From assembly GCA_023421395.1 (NCBI GenBank), contig JAEZTL010000033.1, forward strand, positions 50,984 to 114,983: a stretch of 64,000 nt of DNA, given 5' to 3'. The position numbers and the translations under genes are program-made. This stretch comes from Bacillota bacterium (GTDB taxonomy: Bacteria > Bacillota > Clostridia > Christensenellales > Aristaeellaceae). The first letter of the stretch is position 1; each line of letters begins with the position of its first letter. Positions 8,425 to 16,659 of the stretch are shown piece after piece. The notes beneath the pieces are model-generated. The model was not told the DNA's origin. It did no database searches and saw nothing but the letters and a program-made list of their open reading frames with translations.

Positions 8425-9228
8425 TCACATCGCCCCGATGGACGACAATAGCCGGCGCGCATTCCGGTGAAAGATGGCTTCGTTCCAGTCTCCGGGCAGC
8501 GAAAGCGTCCGGATCAGGAGCGCCTCGTCCGCGATATTCGACCAAGGTGTGTCACTGCCGAAGAGGATGCGCTCCGGCCCGTGGGCCTCGATCAGCGCCC
8601 GGACCACAGGCATCAAAACCCGCCCGTGGCTGTAGGAGGTATCCAGGTACAGGTTGGGTGCGGGCGCAAGATCCTTCAGCGCGTCGTCCCCCATGAGCAG
8701 CCCGCCCCAATGGGCGGCCACCACCTGTGCGCCGGCGAGGTGCTCCATCGCACGCTGCAGCATCCGCGGCTCACATCGGCATGGCGGAAGGTAGGCCATG
8801 TCCTGCCCGGCGTGGAACACCACGGCCATGCCAAGCTGCCCGATTTTGCGGTAGAGCGGCACGAGGCGCGGGTCATCCACATCAAAGCCCTGATACTCGG
8901 GGTGCAGCTTGACGCCTCGAAGGCCCAGCGCAGCCATGCGCTCCAATTCGTCCACCGCATCCTCAGCCTTCGGGTACACCGACCCAAACGGAATGATCCT
9001 CGCGCTCTTCTGCCGGGCCGCCCAGTCGTTGATCGACCGCTGCTGCGAGGCTTTGGTGGCCACTGGAAGCAGCACGCCCATCGCGTCCGCCCGGTCGAGG
9101 GCATCCGTCAACGAGCGAACCGTGCCGTCTGTGGAGGGGTGCAGCCCACCCGCTCCAAGCGCGAGTTTTTCCAGCGCGCCCGCCGCGATCCGGTCCGGAA
9201 AGGCGTGGGTATGGAAGTCTATCAGCAT
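8425..9228 (-). CDS. Amidohydrolase family protein (TIM-barrel metal hydrolase)
   Basis: A 267-residue cytoplasmic protein of the amidohydrolase_2 type. The N-terminal metal motif IDFHTHAFPD is followed by GVKLHPEYQGF, a histidine in VVFHAGQD, VAAHWGG, and the late metal Asp in ILFGSDTPW. This is the order of ligands seen in ACMSD-like and related decarboxylase/hydrolase enzymes. Substrate cannot be assigned. I start at ATG 9228 because AGAGGAAAAG lies just before it; longer in-frame extensions lack such a site. A strong reverse promoter lies at 9260-9288, and the small membrane gene follows downstream. Confidence 0.9.
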   Translation of the reverse strand: MLIDFHTHAFPDRIAAGALEKLALGAGGLHPSTDGTVRSLTDALDRADAMGVLLPVATKASQQRSINDWAARQKSARIIPFGSVYPKAEDAVDELERMAALGLRGVKLHPEYQGFDVDDPRLVPLYRKIGQLGMAVVFHAGQDMAYLPPCRCEPRMLQRAMEHLAGAQVVAAHWGGLLMGDDALKDLAPAPNLYLDTSYSHGRVLMPVVRALIEAHGPERILFGSDTPWSNIADEALLIRTLSLPGDWNEAIFHRNARRLLSSIGAM

Positions 9229-9259
9229 CTTTTCCTCTGTATATGCCGCTGTTTGTATT

Positions 9260-9288
9260 ATTATAACCGATTGCAGAAAGGCAGTCAA
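9260..9288 (-). promoter_or_regulatory. Sigma-A promoter for the amidohydrolase
   Basis: On the reverse strand: TTGACT (9288-9283), 17-base spacer, TATAAT (9265-9260). It is divergent from the promoter at 9332. Confidence 0.8.
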
Positions 9289-9331
9289 TGGCACAATTTG
9301 AGATGTGTTTCATCTCTCCGCAAATTTTCAC

Positions 9332-9360
9332 TTGCTTTTGGAGTCGTTTTGTAATATAAT
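9332..9360 (+). promoter_or_regulatory. Sigma-A promoter for the Big_2-NlpC/P60 gene
   Basis: TTGCTT (9332-9337), 17-base spacer, TATAAT (9355-9360); the transcript should begin near 9367. Confidence 0.8.
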
Positions 9361-9415
9361 CGTCACACATGAAATACTTGGAAAATACTCAAACCAAGAC
9401 GAGGAGGCAAAACCG

Positions 9416-11251
9416 ATGAAAACGCGGGGTAAGGCGCTCTGCCTCTGCCTGGCGGCTGCAATCCTTTGCGCACTCCCGGTCGATGCCCTCGGGGCTGTAC
9501 GACAAAAAAGCGTGACGCTGAGCTCAAAGCTGATTACCATCGACCTCGCAAAGGGCAACACCCAGCAACTGACCGGCGCGGTGAATCCCTCGAACGCCAG
9601 CCAGAAGATGGTCTGGTACAGCGCCACAAAGTCCGTGGCCACCATTTCCTCCGCCGGGCTGATCACGGCCAAGAAGGTCGGCACGGCGAGGGTCGGCGCG
9701 CGCCCGTCCGGTAACAAGAATTGGGCGAAGGCGACGATCAAGGTCATCGACAGCCTGATGCCCTCCAGCGTCAAGCTGGACGTGTCCAGCCTGTCGCTGA
9801 GCGTAGGCTCCACCCATCAGCTGACCGCCACGGCGCTGCCTTCCACCGCGGCGCAGACGTTCCGCTGGGCTTCCAATAAGTCCTCGGTGGCATCCGTCTC
9901 CTCCAGCGGTCTGGTCACGGCCAAGAAAGTCGGCACGGCGCTGATCCGGGCGTATTCCACCCGTTCCTCCAAGAAATACCGCACCATCAAGGTGACGGTC
10001 AAAAAGCTGGCAAACCCCAGTAAGATCACGCTTTCATCCGCCGCCACTCAGCTCGAAAAAGGCGCTACCCTACAGCTGACCGCCACCGTTTCGCCGGCCA
10101 GCGCGAATGCGTCCATCACCTGGTCGAGCAGCAGTACGTCGGTCGCCACGGTCTCTTCCGGCGGCCTGGTCACCGCCAAGAAGGCCGGCTACGTCTACAT
10201 CTACGCCCGATCCAAGGCGAAGAGCAGCATCTATGCCCGCCAGAGGCTGACCGTGACGGATGCCCAGTCCGTCACCAGCGTGGACATCGTAAGCGAAGGT
10301 ACCGTGGTGCGCGTCGGGAGCAAGCTGGCCCTTGACGCCAGTGTTCTGCCCGCCAGCGCGCCCCAGGGCGTGAGCTGGAGCAGCAACAACACGTCCGTCG
10401 CCACCGTATCCTCCGACGGCACGGTAACCGGCAAGACCGACGGCAGCGCCACCATCACCGCCAAGGCCGGTGACAAGACGGACACGCTGCGCGTGGTGGT
10501 GCAGAAGTCCTCCCCCGTCACCACCGAACCCAGTCAGAAAACCAGCGTTTCGGGCATCAACGCGAACCTGGCCAAGATCGACAACATTCAGCGCTACGCC
10601 ACCACCGAGTTGGACGCGCTGTACACGTCCGGCGTCATCGATAAATCGGAGGCGCTGGAGCGCAAGACCATCATCCTCAACGCCTTCATGATGGCGCGCT
10701 TCCCGTGGATGAGCTCCAAATCCATCGGCTATTACTCCAGCAACGGCAAATCCTACTCCGCCAATACGGTGTACTTCGGCATCCCCTACACTCAGAAGAC
10801 CACCAAGCGCACTTACACAAAAGAGCGGCTGCTGGACGCGAAGGCCTTCGTCCAAACGGGCTCCAACGCCTACTACACCGCCAACATCCCCAGCACAACC
10901 TACCCCGGCAACGACTGCTCCTCCTTCGTGTCGATGAGCCAATGGGGCCTGAACACCAACTATTCGTACCTGAACTCCGACGCGATCAAGGCGTCCACTG
11001 CCTACAAGACCATCGCCAGCTCGTCCAATAAAGCCGGCTTTCTGAACATGCGGCCGGGAGATGTGCTGGTCAAGAACGGCCACGCGCTGATGTTCCTGTA
11101 CTATGGCAACAGCGCCAGAACCACCGTCATGATCATCCAGCAGGGCGGTTTCACCACTCTCTCCACCGTCGCCTGCGACTTTAAAGACCTCAGCTACTAC
11201 CGCGACGGCGGCTATGGCTACGTCGCGCGCCGCAAGACCACCTTCGACTGA
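9416..11251 (+). CDS. Secreted protein with four Big_2 repeats and an NlpC/P60-like domain
   Basis: A 611-residue exported protein. After a signal peptide (about 1-25, ending PVDALG) there are four tandem Big_2 Ig-like domains (about 28-365), each ending in a motif such as VATISSAGLITAKKVGTA. The C-terminal 220 residues look like an NlpC/P60-type papain-fold amidase: YPGNDCSSFVSMSQW with catalytic Cys501, RPGDVLVKNGHALMF with His556. Such enzymes cut peptidoglycan stem peptides; the Big_2 array would hold the enzyme in or on the wall. ATG 9416 is preceded by GAGGAGG at 9401-9407. The in-frame upstream extension runs through the promoter and is rejected. The gene is monocistronic. No strong terminator is evident before murI. 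Confidence 0.87.
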   Translation: MKTRGKALCLCLAAAILCALPVDALGAVRQKSVTLSSKLITIDLAKGNTQQLTGAVNPSNASQKMVWYSATKSVATISSAGLITAKKVGTARVGARPSGNKNWAKATIKVIDSLMPSSVKLDVSSLSLSVGSTHQLTATALPSTAAQTFRWASNKSSVASVSSSGLVTAKKVGTALIRAYSTRSSKKYRTIKVTVKKLANPSKITLSSAATQLEKGATLQLTATVSPASANASITWSSSSTSVATVSSGGLVTAKKAGYVYIYARSKAKSSIYARQRLTVTDAQSVTSVDIVSEGTVVRVGSKLALDASVLPASAPQGVSWSSNNTSVATVSSDGTVTGKTDGSATITAKAGDKTDTLRVVVQKSSPVTTEPSQKTSVSGINANLAKIDNIQRYATTELDALYTSGVIDKSEALERKTIILNAFMMARFPWMSSKSIGYYSSNGKSYSANTVYFGIPYTQKTTKRTYTKERLLDAKAFVQTGSNAYYTANIPSTTYPGNDCSSFVSMSQWGLNTNYSYLNSDAIKASTAYKTIASSSNKAGFLNMRPGDVLVKNGHALMFLYYGNSARTTVMIIQQGGFTTLSTVACDFKDLSYYRDGGYGYVARRKTTFD

Positions 11252-11272
11252 CCACCCCACCCCCGCGCCCCC

Positions 11273-11301
11273 TTGCGTAAAATCCGGAATTGTCTTATAA
11301 T
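11273..11301 (+). promoter_or_regulatory. Sigma-A promoter for murI
   Basis: TTGCGT (11273-11278), 17-base spacer, TATAAT (11296-11301). The leader is about 24 bases, which fixes the murI start downstream of an earlier in-frame start at 11290. Confidence 0.85.
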
Positions 11302-11331
11302 GAGACGATCCCACGCAAGGGGGCGTATTCA

Positions 11332-12096
11332 TTGCATTCCGGACCCATCGGCGTGTTTGATTCCGGCGTTGGCGGCATCAGCGTGCTTCGCGCGCTGCGC
11401 GGCATGATGCCCCACGAGCGCTTTATCTACTATGGTGACAATCTCAACGCGCCTTACGGCACAAGGCCGGAACACGAGATCCGGCTTCTGACCCAGAAAA
11501 GCGTGCAGGAACTGACGGATCAGAGCGTCAAGGCGCTGGTGATCGCCTGCAATACCGCGACAAGCGCAGCGGCGGAGGACTTGCGCCAGCGGCTTCCGCT
11601 GCCCATCATCGGCATGGAACCGGCGCTCAAGCCCGCCGCGCTGTCCGGTGACGGCGGCAGGATTCTGGTGATGGCGACGCCCGCCACGCTGCGCCAGAAA
11701 AAGTTTCAGGCGCTGATGGGCCACTACGGCCAGAGCGCCGAGATGCTGCCCTGTCCGGGCCTCATGGAGTTCGCCGAGCGCGGCGAAATTGACTCCCTCG
11801 CCTTGGACGCATACCTTACGGACCGCTTCGCGCCCTTCGCCGGCGCGGAAGTGGGTGCCATCGTGCTGGGCTGCACGCATTACGTATTCCTTCGCCACGC
11901 GATCCAAAAAGCGATGCCCGGCGCCCGGCTCTACGATGGAAACGAGGGCACCGCGCGGCGTCTCAAGGACGTGCTCGGCGCGGAGGGCCTCGAGGCTCCG
12001 CCCGGCCCCGGTTCCGTGGAGTTTCAGACCTCCGGTGAGCCGGAGAAATACCTGCCGATTTTTCACATGCTCTACAACCTGCCGCTGGAAGACTGA
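11332..12096 (+). CDS. murI: Glutamate racemase
   Basis: MurI makes D-glutamate for peptidoglycan stem peptides. The 254-residue protein contains the family's GVFDSGVGG start motif with its catalytic aspartate, YYGDNLNAPYG, the first catalytic cysteine in IACNTATSA (Cys73) and the second in LGCTHYVFL (Cys181). I chose TTG 11332: AAGGGGG is 8 bases upstream and the promoter -10 box lies between this codon and the earlier in-frame ATG-like start. It is followed after 11 bases by the C_GCAxxG gene, so both probably share this promoter. Confidence 0.95.
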   Translation: MHSGPIGVFDSGVGGISVLRALRGMMPHERFIYYGDNLNAPYGTRPEHEIRLLTQKSVQELTDQSVKALVIACNTATSAAAEDLRQRLPLPIIGMEPALKPAALSGDGGRILVMATPATLRQKKFQALMGHYGQSAEMLPCPGLMEFAERGEIDSLALDAYLTDRFAPFAGAEVGAIVLGCTHYVFLRHAIQKAMPGARLYDGNEGTARRLKDVLGAEGLEAPPGPGSVEFQTSGEPEKYLPIFHMLYNLPLED

Positions 12097-12107
12097 AGGG
12101 AGCCGAC

Positions 12108-12557
12108 ATGAACGATTCTCTTGAGGCCATTCTCTCGGAAAATCTCGCGCTGTTTCGTCAGAGAAAGCTCAACTGCGCGGAGACCGTGCTGTGTACGCTC
12201 TCCGCTTTCTTCGACGAGCCGGGCGACTTCGCGCCGCGCATCGCCACCGCCTTTGGCGGCGGCGTCTGTGGGCGTCAGGGGCTTTGCGGCGCGCTGACCG
12301 GCGCGCTGATGGCCGTGGGGCTCCGGTTGGGCCGGCGGGAACCCGGTGACGACAAGGCCCCCGCCAACGACGCGGGCAAGGCGCTTTTGGCCTGGGCCGA
12401 GGAAAACTTACCCAGCCTGGAATGCCGCGCGCTGACCGGCGCGGACTTTTCCGACCCGGCCTCGCAGGCGCGCTTTCGCGCCCCCGGCGGCGCCCACGAA
12501 ACCGTGTGCGAGCGCCTTGTGGCCGAGGTATGCCGCCGTCTGGCCGAAACACTTTGA
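12108..12557 (+). CDS. C_GCAxxG_C_C family redox protein
   Basis: A 149-residue cytoplasmic protein. It has the family pattern of spaced cysteines: LNCAETVLCTL at residues 22-32, then AFGGGVCGRQGLCGALTGALM with the GxCGAxxG signature, and further cysteines in LECRAL and HETVCERL. The family (often called redox-active protein) is common in anaerobes and has no agreed biochemical role. GAAGGGA precedes the ATG. It is the second gene of the murI transcript; there is no obvious functional link. Confidence 0.85.
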   Translation: MNDSLEAILSENLALFRQRKLNCAETVLCTLSAFFDEPGDFAPRIATAFGGGVCGRQGLCGALTGALMAVGLRLGRREPGDDKAPANDAGKALLAWAEENLPSLECRALTGADFSDPASQARFRAPGGAHETVCERLVAEVCRRLAETL

Positions 12558-12631
12558 TCACGCGGTGGGCAAAACCGCCAAAACCGGAGCCCGTGTCTGC
12601 ACGAAAGAGCCGATTTACTTGAAAGAAACTC

Positions 12632-12660
12632 TTTTCAACCGAGCGTTTTTCTGCTATGAT
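12632..12660 (+). promoter_or_regulatory. Probable promoter for the EF-G-like gene
   Basis: TTTTCA (12632-12637), 17-base spacer, TATGAT (12655-12660). Transcription would begin near 12667, giving a leader of about 98 bases that carries the hairpins described next. Confidence 0.6.
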
Positions 12661-12676
12661 ATAGGATAGCTGTTTG

Positions 12677-12732
12677 CGCGTGTCAAGATTAAATGACCGA
12701 GCGCGGCTGGGTCATTTTTGTATGCTGACGCG
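12677..12732 (+). promoter_or_regulatory. Structured leader with terminator-like hairpin upstream of EF-G-like gene
   Basis: An 8-bp stem, AAATGACC (12691-12698) with GGTCATTT (12710-12717), is followed by TTTTTG and so looks like an intrinsic terminator inside the 5' leader. An outer pair, GCGCGTGTCA (12676-12685) with TGACGCGC (12725-12732), encloses it. The arrangement suggests attenuation or another form of leader control of the GTPase gene. Confidence 0.45.
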
Positions 12733-12764
12733 CGGTCACTATTTGAGCTAGGGGGAATTACCGG

Positions 12765-14843
12765 ATGAAGGACTACAAGGCCGAGAACATTCGCAACATC
12801 GCGGTCGTCGGGCACGGCAGCGAAGGCAAGACCACGCTGGTTGAGGCCATGCTGTTCTCCACGGGCGCCATAGACCGTCAGGGGCGCGTGGAAGACGGCT
12901 CGACCACCACCGACTATGATCCCGAAGAAGTGCGCCGTGGCATTTCCATCAGCGCCGCGGTCGCGCCGCTCGAATGGAAGGACAAAAAGGTCAACCTGAT
13001 TGATATCCCCGGCTATTTCGACTTCGCCGGCGAGCTGGTGGGCCCCCTGAGCGTGTGCGAAGGCGCCATCATCACCATGGGCGCGGTTTCCGGCCTCAAC
13101 GTGGGCGCCGAAAAAGCCTGGGCCGCCTGCGACAAGGCCCATACCTCCCGCATGATCGTCATCAACCAGATGGATCGCGAGAACGCCAACTTCACCAAGG
13201 CGCTCTCCACCATCACCGAAAAATACGGCAGCCATATCGCGCCCATTGAGGTGCCGATCGTGGAAAAAGGCCAGTTCATCGGCGTTGTGTGCGTACTGGA
13301 AAACAAGGCCTACACCGGCGAGGGCAAAACGCTCAAGGAAATCCCGATCCCGGATTCCGTCGCCGACGAAGTCGCCGCCGCCCGCGAGGCCATCATGGAA
13401 GCCGCCGCCGGCGCCGACGAGGAGTTGATGGAGCGCTTCTTCGAAAACATGGAACTCTCCGCGGAGGACACGATGTTGGGCCTTCGCAAGGGCATTCTCG
13501 AGGGCACCGTGGTGCCGGTGGTGTGCTGCTCGGGCCTGACCCGCGTGGGCATCGCCAAGCTCCTGGACAACCTCATCGACCTCATGCCCTCCCCCGCGGG
13601 CCGCAAGCTTACGGGCATCAGCCCCAAGACCGGCGAGGCGGAGGAGCGCGTCTGCGCCGAGGATCAGCCCTTCTCCGCCCGCGTGTTTAAGACGGTGGCG
13701 GACCCCTATGTGGGCAAGCTGTCGCTGGTGAAGGTCACATCGGGCGTGCTGGCCCCGGAAACCCAGCTGTACAACGCCAACGCAGAGAAGGCCGAAAAAG
13801 CCGGCGGCATCTACTTCCAGCGCGGCAAAAAGCAGACCCCGGCCACCCGCGTCGTGGCGGGCGACATCTGCGCGCTGGCCAAGCTTCAGACGGTCAATAC
13901 CGGCAACACCCTGTGTGATCCGGCGAAACCCGTCAAGTTTGCGGATATGGACTTCCCGAAGCCCTGCATCTCCATGGCAGTCTACGCCAAGAAGGCGGGC
14001 GAGGAAGACAAGATCTTCTCCGGCCTCAACCGTCTGATGGAGGAAGACCCCACCATCCGCGTCGAGAAGGACCCCGAAACCACCGAGTCGCTGCTCTCCG
14101 GTCTGGGCGAGCTGCACCTGGAGGTCATCTCCAAGAAGCTGGCCGCCAAGTTCGGCGCGGAGGCCGTGCTGCAGGATCCCAAGATCCCCTACCGCGAGAC
14201 CATTCGCAAGAAGATCGACGTGCAGGGCCGCCACAAGAAGCAGTCCGGCGGCCACGGCCAGTTCGGCGACGTGTGGATCGAATTCCGCCCCAACGACGAC
14301 GGCTCCCCGGACTTCATCTTTGAGGATGCGGTGGTCGGCGGCGTGGTGCCCAGGAACTTTATCCCCGCGGTCGAAAAGGGCCTGCGTGACAACATTAAGA
14401 AGGGCGTTCTGGCGGGCTTCCCGGTGGTGAGCCTGACCGCCAAGCTGCACGACGGCTCCTACCACCCGGTGGACTCCTCTGAAATGGCGTTTAAGACCGC
14501 CGCGCGCATCGCCTTCAAGAAGCTGGTGGACGCGAGTCCCACGCTGCTCGAGCCCATCTACCACGTGGAAGTGCTGGTGCCCGACGAGTACATGGGCGAT
14601 GTCATCGGCGACATGAACAAGCGCCGCGGCCGCATCGCCGGCATGAATCAGGTGGACGGCCAGCAGCAGGTCGTGGCCGAGGTGCCGGTGGCCGAAATGT
14701 TCAAGTACGCTACGGACCTCCGCTCAATGACCCAGGCGCGCGGCTCCTTTACGATGCGCTTTGAGCGCTATGAGGAAGTGCCCGCCGGCGACGCCAAGAA
14801 GATCATCGAGAGCGCCAAGCGCGAAGAGGAAGAAGAAGAGTAA
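12765..14843 (+). CDS. EF-G-2-type translational GTPase (EF-G paralogue)
   Basis: A 692-residue protein with the five-domain layout of elongation factor G. Its G1 loop is GHGSEGKTTL (Lys22), unlike the AHIDAGKTT of canonical EF-G, and the G3 motif is DIPGYFDF, with Tyr84 where canonical EF-G has the catalytic His. G4 is NQMDRE. These replacements match the EF-G-2 subfamily, which occurs beside a normal FusA in many Bacillota, Thermus and Actinobacteria and whose role is uncertain (weak GTPase, possible stress role). Domain IV carries GGHGQFGDVWIEF. It is not next to rpsG/rpsL/tuf, which supports paralogue status. AGGGGGAA precedes ATG 12765. A strong terminator follows. Confidence 0.9.
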   Translation: MKDYKAENIRNIAVVGHGSEGKTTLVEAMLFSTGAIDRQGRVEDGSTTTDYDPEEVRRGISISAAVAPLEWKDKKVNLIDIPGYFDFAGELVGPLSVCEGAIITMGAVSGLNVGAEKAWAACDKAHTSRMIVINQMDRENANFTKALSTITEKYGSHIAPIEVPIVEKGQFIGVVCVLENKAYTGEGKTLKEIPIPDSVADEVAAAREAIMEAAAGADEELMERFFENMELSAEDTMLGLRKGILEGTVVPVVCCSGLTRVGIAKLLDNLIDLMPSPAGRKLTGISPKTGEAEERVCAEDQPFSARVFKTVADPYVGKLSLVKVTSGVLAPETQLYNANAEKAEKAGGIYFQRGKKQTPATRVVAGDICALAKLQTVNTGNTLCDPAKPVKFADMDFPKPCISMAVYAKKAGEEDKIFSGLNRLMEEDPTIRVEKDPETTESLLSGLGELHLEVISKKLAAKFGAEAVLQDPKIPYRETIRKKIDVQGRHKKQSGGHGQFGDVWIEFRPNDDGSPDFIFEDAVVGGVVPRNFIPAVEKGLRDNIKKGVLAGFPVVSLTAKLHDGSYHPVDSSEMAFKTAARIAFKKLVDASPTLLEPIYHVEVLVPDEYMGDVIGDMNKRRGRIAGMNQVDGQQQVVAEVPVAEMFKYATDLRSMTQARGSFTMRFERYEEVPAGDAKKIIESAKREEEEEE

Positions 14844-14924
14844 GGTCCCGGGGACGAAGCGGGCTCTGTCCCGCACCCCGCCAAAGGGATGGTATCCCGT
14901 TGGCATCCCCATCAAAAGGCTTAT

Positions 14925-14962
14925 AAAGGCGCCCGTCCGCAGCGTTGCGGACGGGCGCCTTT
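14925..14962 (+). terminator. Strong terminator after the EF-G-like gene
   Basis: A perfect 17-bp stem (14925-14941 with 14946-14962) with a GCGT loop; the right arm ends in TTT. Confidence 0.9.
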
Positions 14963-15357
14963 GTTGGATCATGGGATCAACCCGAAATTTTCAGCACCAT
15001 GTCTTCCGATGCATCTCGCCGCCAATGGAGGACAGCGGCGCAGGCGGACTCCCTTCGGGCCCTTCGGGCCCTCCGGACGCCCTGAAACTTGCATTCGTGT
15101 TCATACGGATTCGCGAGATCCCCGCGGCAAAACTCTCGGGAAAAACGCCTTCCCGCCATTAGAGCCTTCGGATTTAACCGCATCGCGGCCGGTTTCTTCC
15201 GCCGCATGCCCCGCGCTAAAGCCGCACATCGCTCACCTTCGGGCAGTAATCCTGGCTGTCGTCCACACCCTCCAAGCCCTCCGCGCATCCTCTTTGCTGA
15301 TTGGGCACGCCGAGCCGCGGTTCGCTTTCACATTGCGCAAAAAAAGATGGGGTTTCC
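14963..15357 (+). other. Intergenic block without a supported gene
   Basis: About 395 bases between the EF-G terminator and the serpin terminator. Reading frames cross it on both strands, but none has a ribosome binding site, a recognisable domain or natural ends. It includes the repetitive CTTCGGGCCCTTCGGGCCCT near 15053-15072. The reverse strand reads EDMVLKISG and similar pieces that look like translated intergenic repeat. It may be a dispersed repeat or decayed sequence. Confidence 0.4.
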
Positions 15358-15389
15358 AAAAAAAGAATCCCGCGGCTCTTCGCCGCAGG
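15358..15389 (-). terminator. Terminator after the serpin gene
   Basis: On the reverse strand an 8-bp stem (15382-15389 with 15369-15376, one G-T pair, 5-base loop) is followed by ATTC and seven T (15364-15358). It lies 19 bases past the serpin stop. Confidence 0.8.
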
Positions 15390-15407
15390 ACTCGCGCGAG
15401 GAAAAGG

Positions 15408-16511
15408 CTACGGCTTTTCGATGGCGGCGGCGAACAGCGTCAGGCCGGTCTCGCTGTCGGTAAGCAGCAGAATGTAGGGGCGGTCCACGGTGAATTCCAC
15501 CGACGGTTCTTCCATGGGCGCGGCTTTCGCAATCATGCCCACGGACGAGGCGGCCGCCGCGGTGGTGCCCTCCTCATCGATATCCAGCCGGGTCTTCTGT
15601 AGCACGGAACCGATCATCAAATCCTTTTCTCCATCGATGCCGGAGAAGTCCGCCGCGTCGCTGAAAGCCTCGGTGACGCCCATCGCCTTGAGGGTGTCCG
15701 CCAGCGACAGACTGTCCTTGGCCGACAGCTTGGGCAAAGCAAGGGCCACCTTCGACAGGGCGTCCGTGGAGGCGTCCCAGTTCGGCGAGAGCGCGGCGAT
15801 CGCGTCCAGCGCGTCCATGAGATCGCCGTCCGGCAGCACGATGGTCAGCCCCAGCGCGGAACCATCGTAGGAGAGTCTGACCGCCCGTAGGCCGGCAAGC
15901 TCCACGTAGGGCATGTAGGCTTCCCTGTGCATGAAGTCCGCGTCCACGTCGCCGTCCGGCGCGTGGAATGTCTGCGAATAGGTATCCTCGGCGGCAAAGG
16001 AGCCGGCCCAGTCGGCCGTGAGCGCCAGCGCGTTCACCAGCATCATCTGGAGATTGGGGTCGGGCGGCTGATCCAGCAGCGAATCGATCAGCCCGCCGGT
16101 CTTCTCCTTCACCCAGGCGTTGACCTCAGCGTTCACGTCGTCCCCGAGTGCGAAGCGCTCCGCCTGATAGCGGTCCTTCAGCAGCGCGTCGTACCCGGGC
16201 AGCACGTTGAGCCCGGCCTTGACGAAGGCCGCGCTCGCCATGGATACCCCGGACGCCTGAAGCGCCAGCGCCTTTTGCACGAAGTCGGCAAGGCCCTCCT
16301 CGGTCAGTCCGGCGGCGGCGAGCAGTTGCGCGCGGGTCTCCCCCTTCGCGCCCTCCGCGGCCATCGCGAGCGCCAGGTTCAGACTGACGGGCGATACGAC
16401 GGTCTGCCCCCGATCCGCGTAAAGCGTCCTCAGCAGGCGGACATCTCCCGCCTGTGCCGCCGGCGCGGCACACACGAAAAGCACCAGCATGGCGGCCAGC
16501 AACCGCTTCAT
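15408..16511 (-). CDS. Secreted serpin (serine/cysteine protease inhibitor)
   Basis: A 367-residue serpin with a signal peptide (about 1-21, ending AAQAG). Serpins trap proteases covalently through a reactive-centre loop. Family marks include VVSPVSLNLALAMAAEGA, LVNALALTADW, and the C-terminal FTVDRPYILLLTDSETG. The hinge EEGTTAAAASS fits an inhibitory serpin, with small residues at P12-P9. Counting from the hinge glycine as P15, P1 is Lys in MIAKAA, so a target cutting after Lys/Arg is expected. ATG 16511 is chosen with AAGGAA upstream; a GTG nine bases earlier abuts that site. It is alone on its strand and divergent from the Cys-rich gene. In bacteria, exported serpins are thought to protect against external or own secreted proteases. 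Confidence 0.92.
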   Translation of the reverse strand: MKRLLAAMLVLFVCAAPAAQAGDVRLLRTLYADRGQTVVSPVSLNLALAMAAEGAKGETRAQLLAAAGLTEEGLADFVQKALALQASGVSMASAAFVKAGLNVLPGYDALLKDRYQAERFALGDDVNAEVNAWVKEKTGGLIDSLLDQPPDPNLQMMLVNALALTADWAGSFAAEDTYSQTFHAPDGDVDADFMHREAYMPYVELAGLRAVRLSYDGSALGLTIVLPDGDLMDALDAIAALSPNWDASTDALSKVALALPKLSAKDSLSLADTLKAMGVTEAFSDAADFSGIDGEKDLMIGSVLQKTRLDIDEEGTTAAAASSVGMIAKAAPMEEPSVEFTVDRPYILLLTDSETGLTLFAAAIEKP

Positions 16512-16659
16512 TGCGCACACTTCCTTCCAAATGCAATTCCTGTCGTTTGGACGCGCCTCCTTTCACAAAAGTTTCCTGTCACCGCATAGGATGGCCTGGG
16601 AGAAAGGGGACGCGGCCCCTCGCGCGCCCTCCAAGAAACTTCCGAAAGGACAATGCGCC

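Noticed and set aside
12654..14564. A reverse-strand open frame of about 636 codons across the EF-G-like gene
   Set aside because: Same reason: antisense shadow of a conserved gene, His/Gly/Ala-rich, without start signals.
14889..15602. A forward open frame from the EF-G terminator into the serpin gene
   Set aside because: It runs through a 17-bp terminator and antisense to the serpin; no domain or ribosome binding site.
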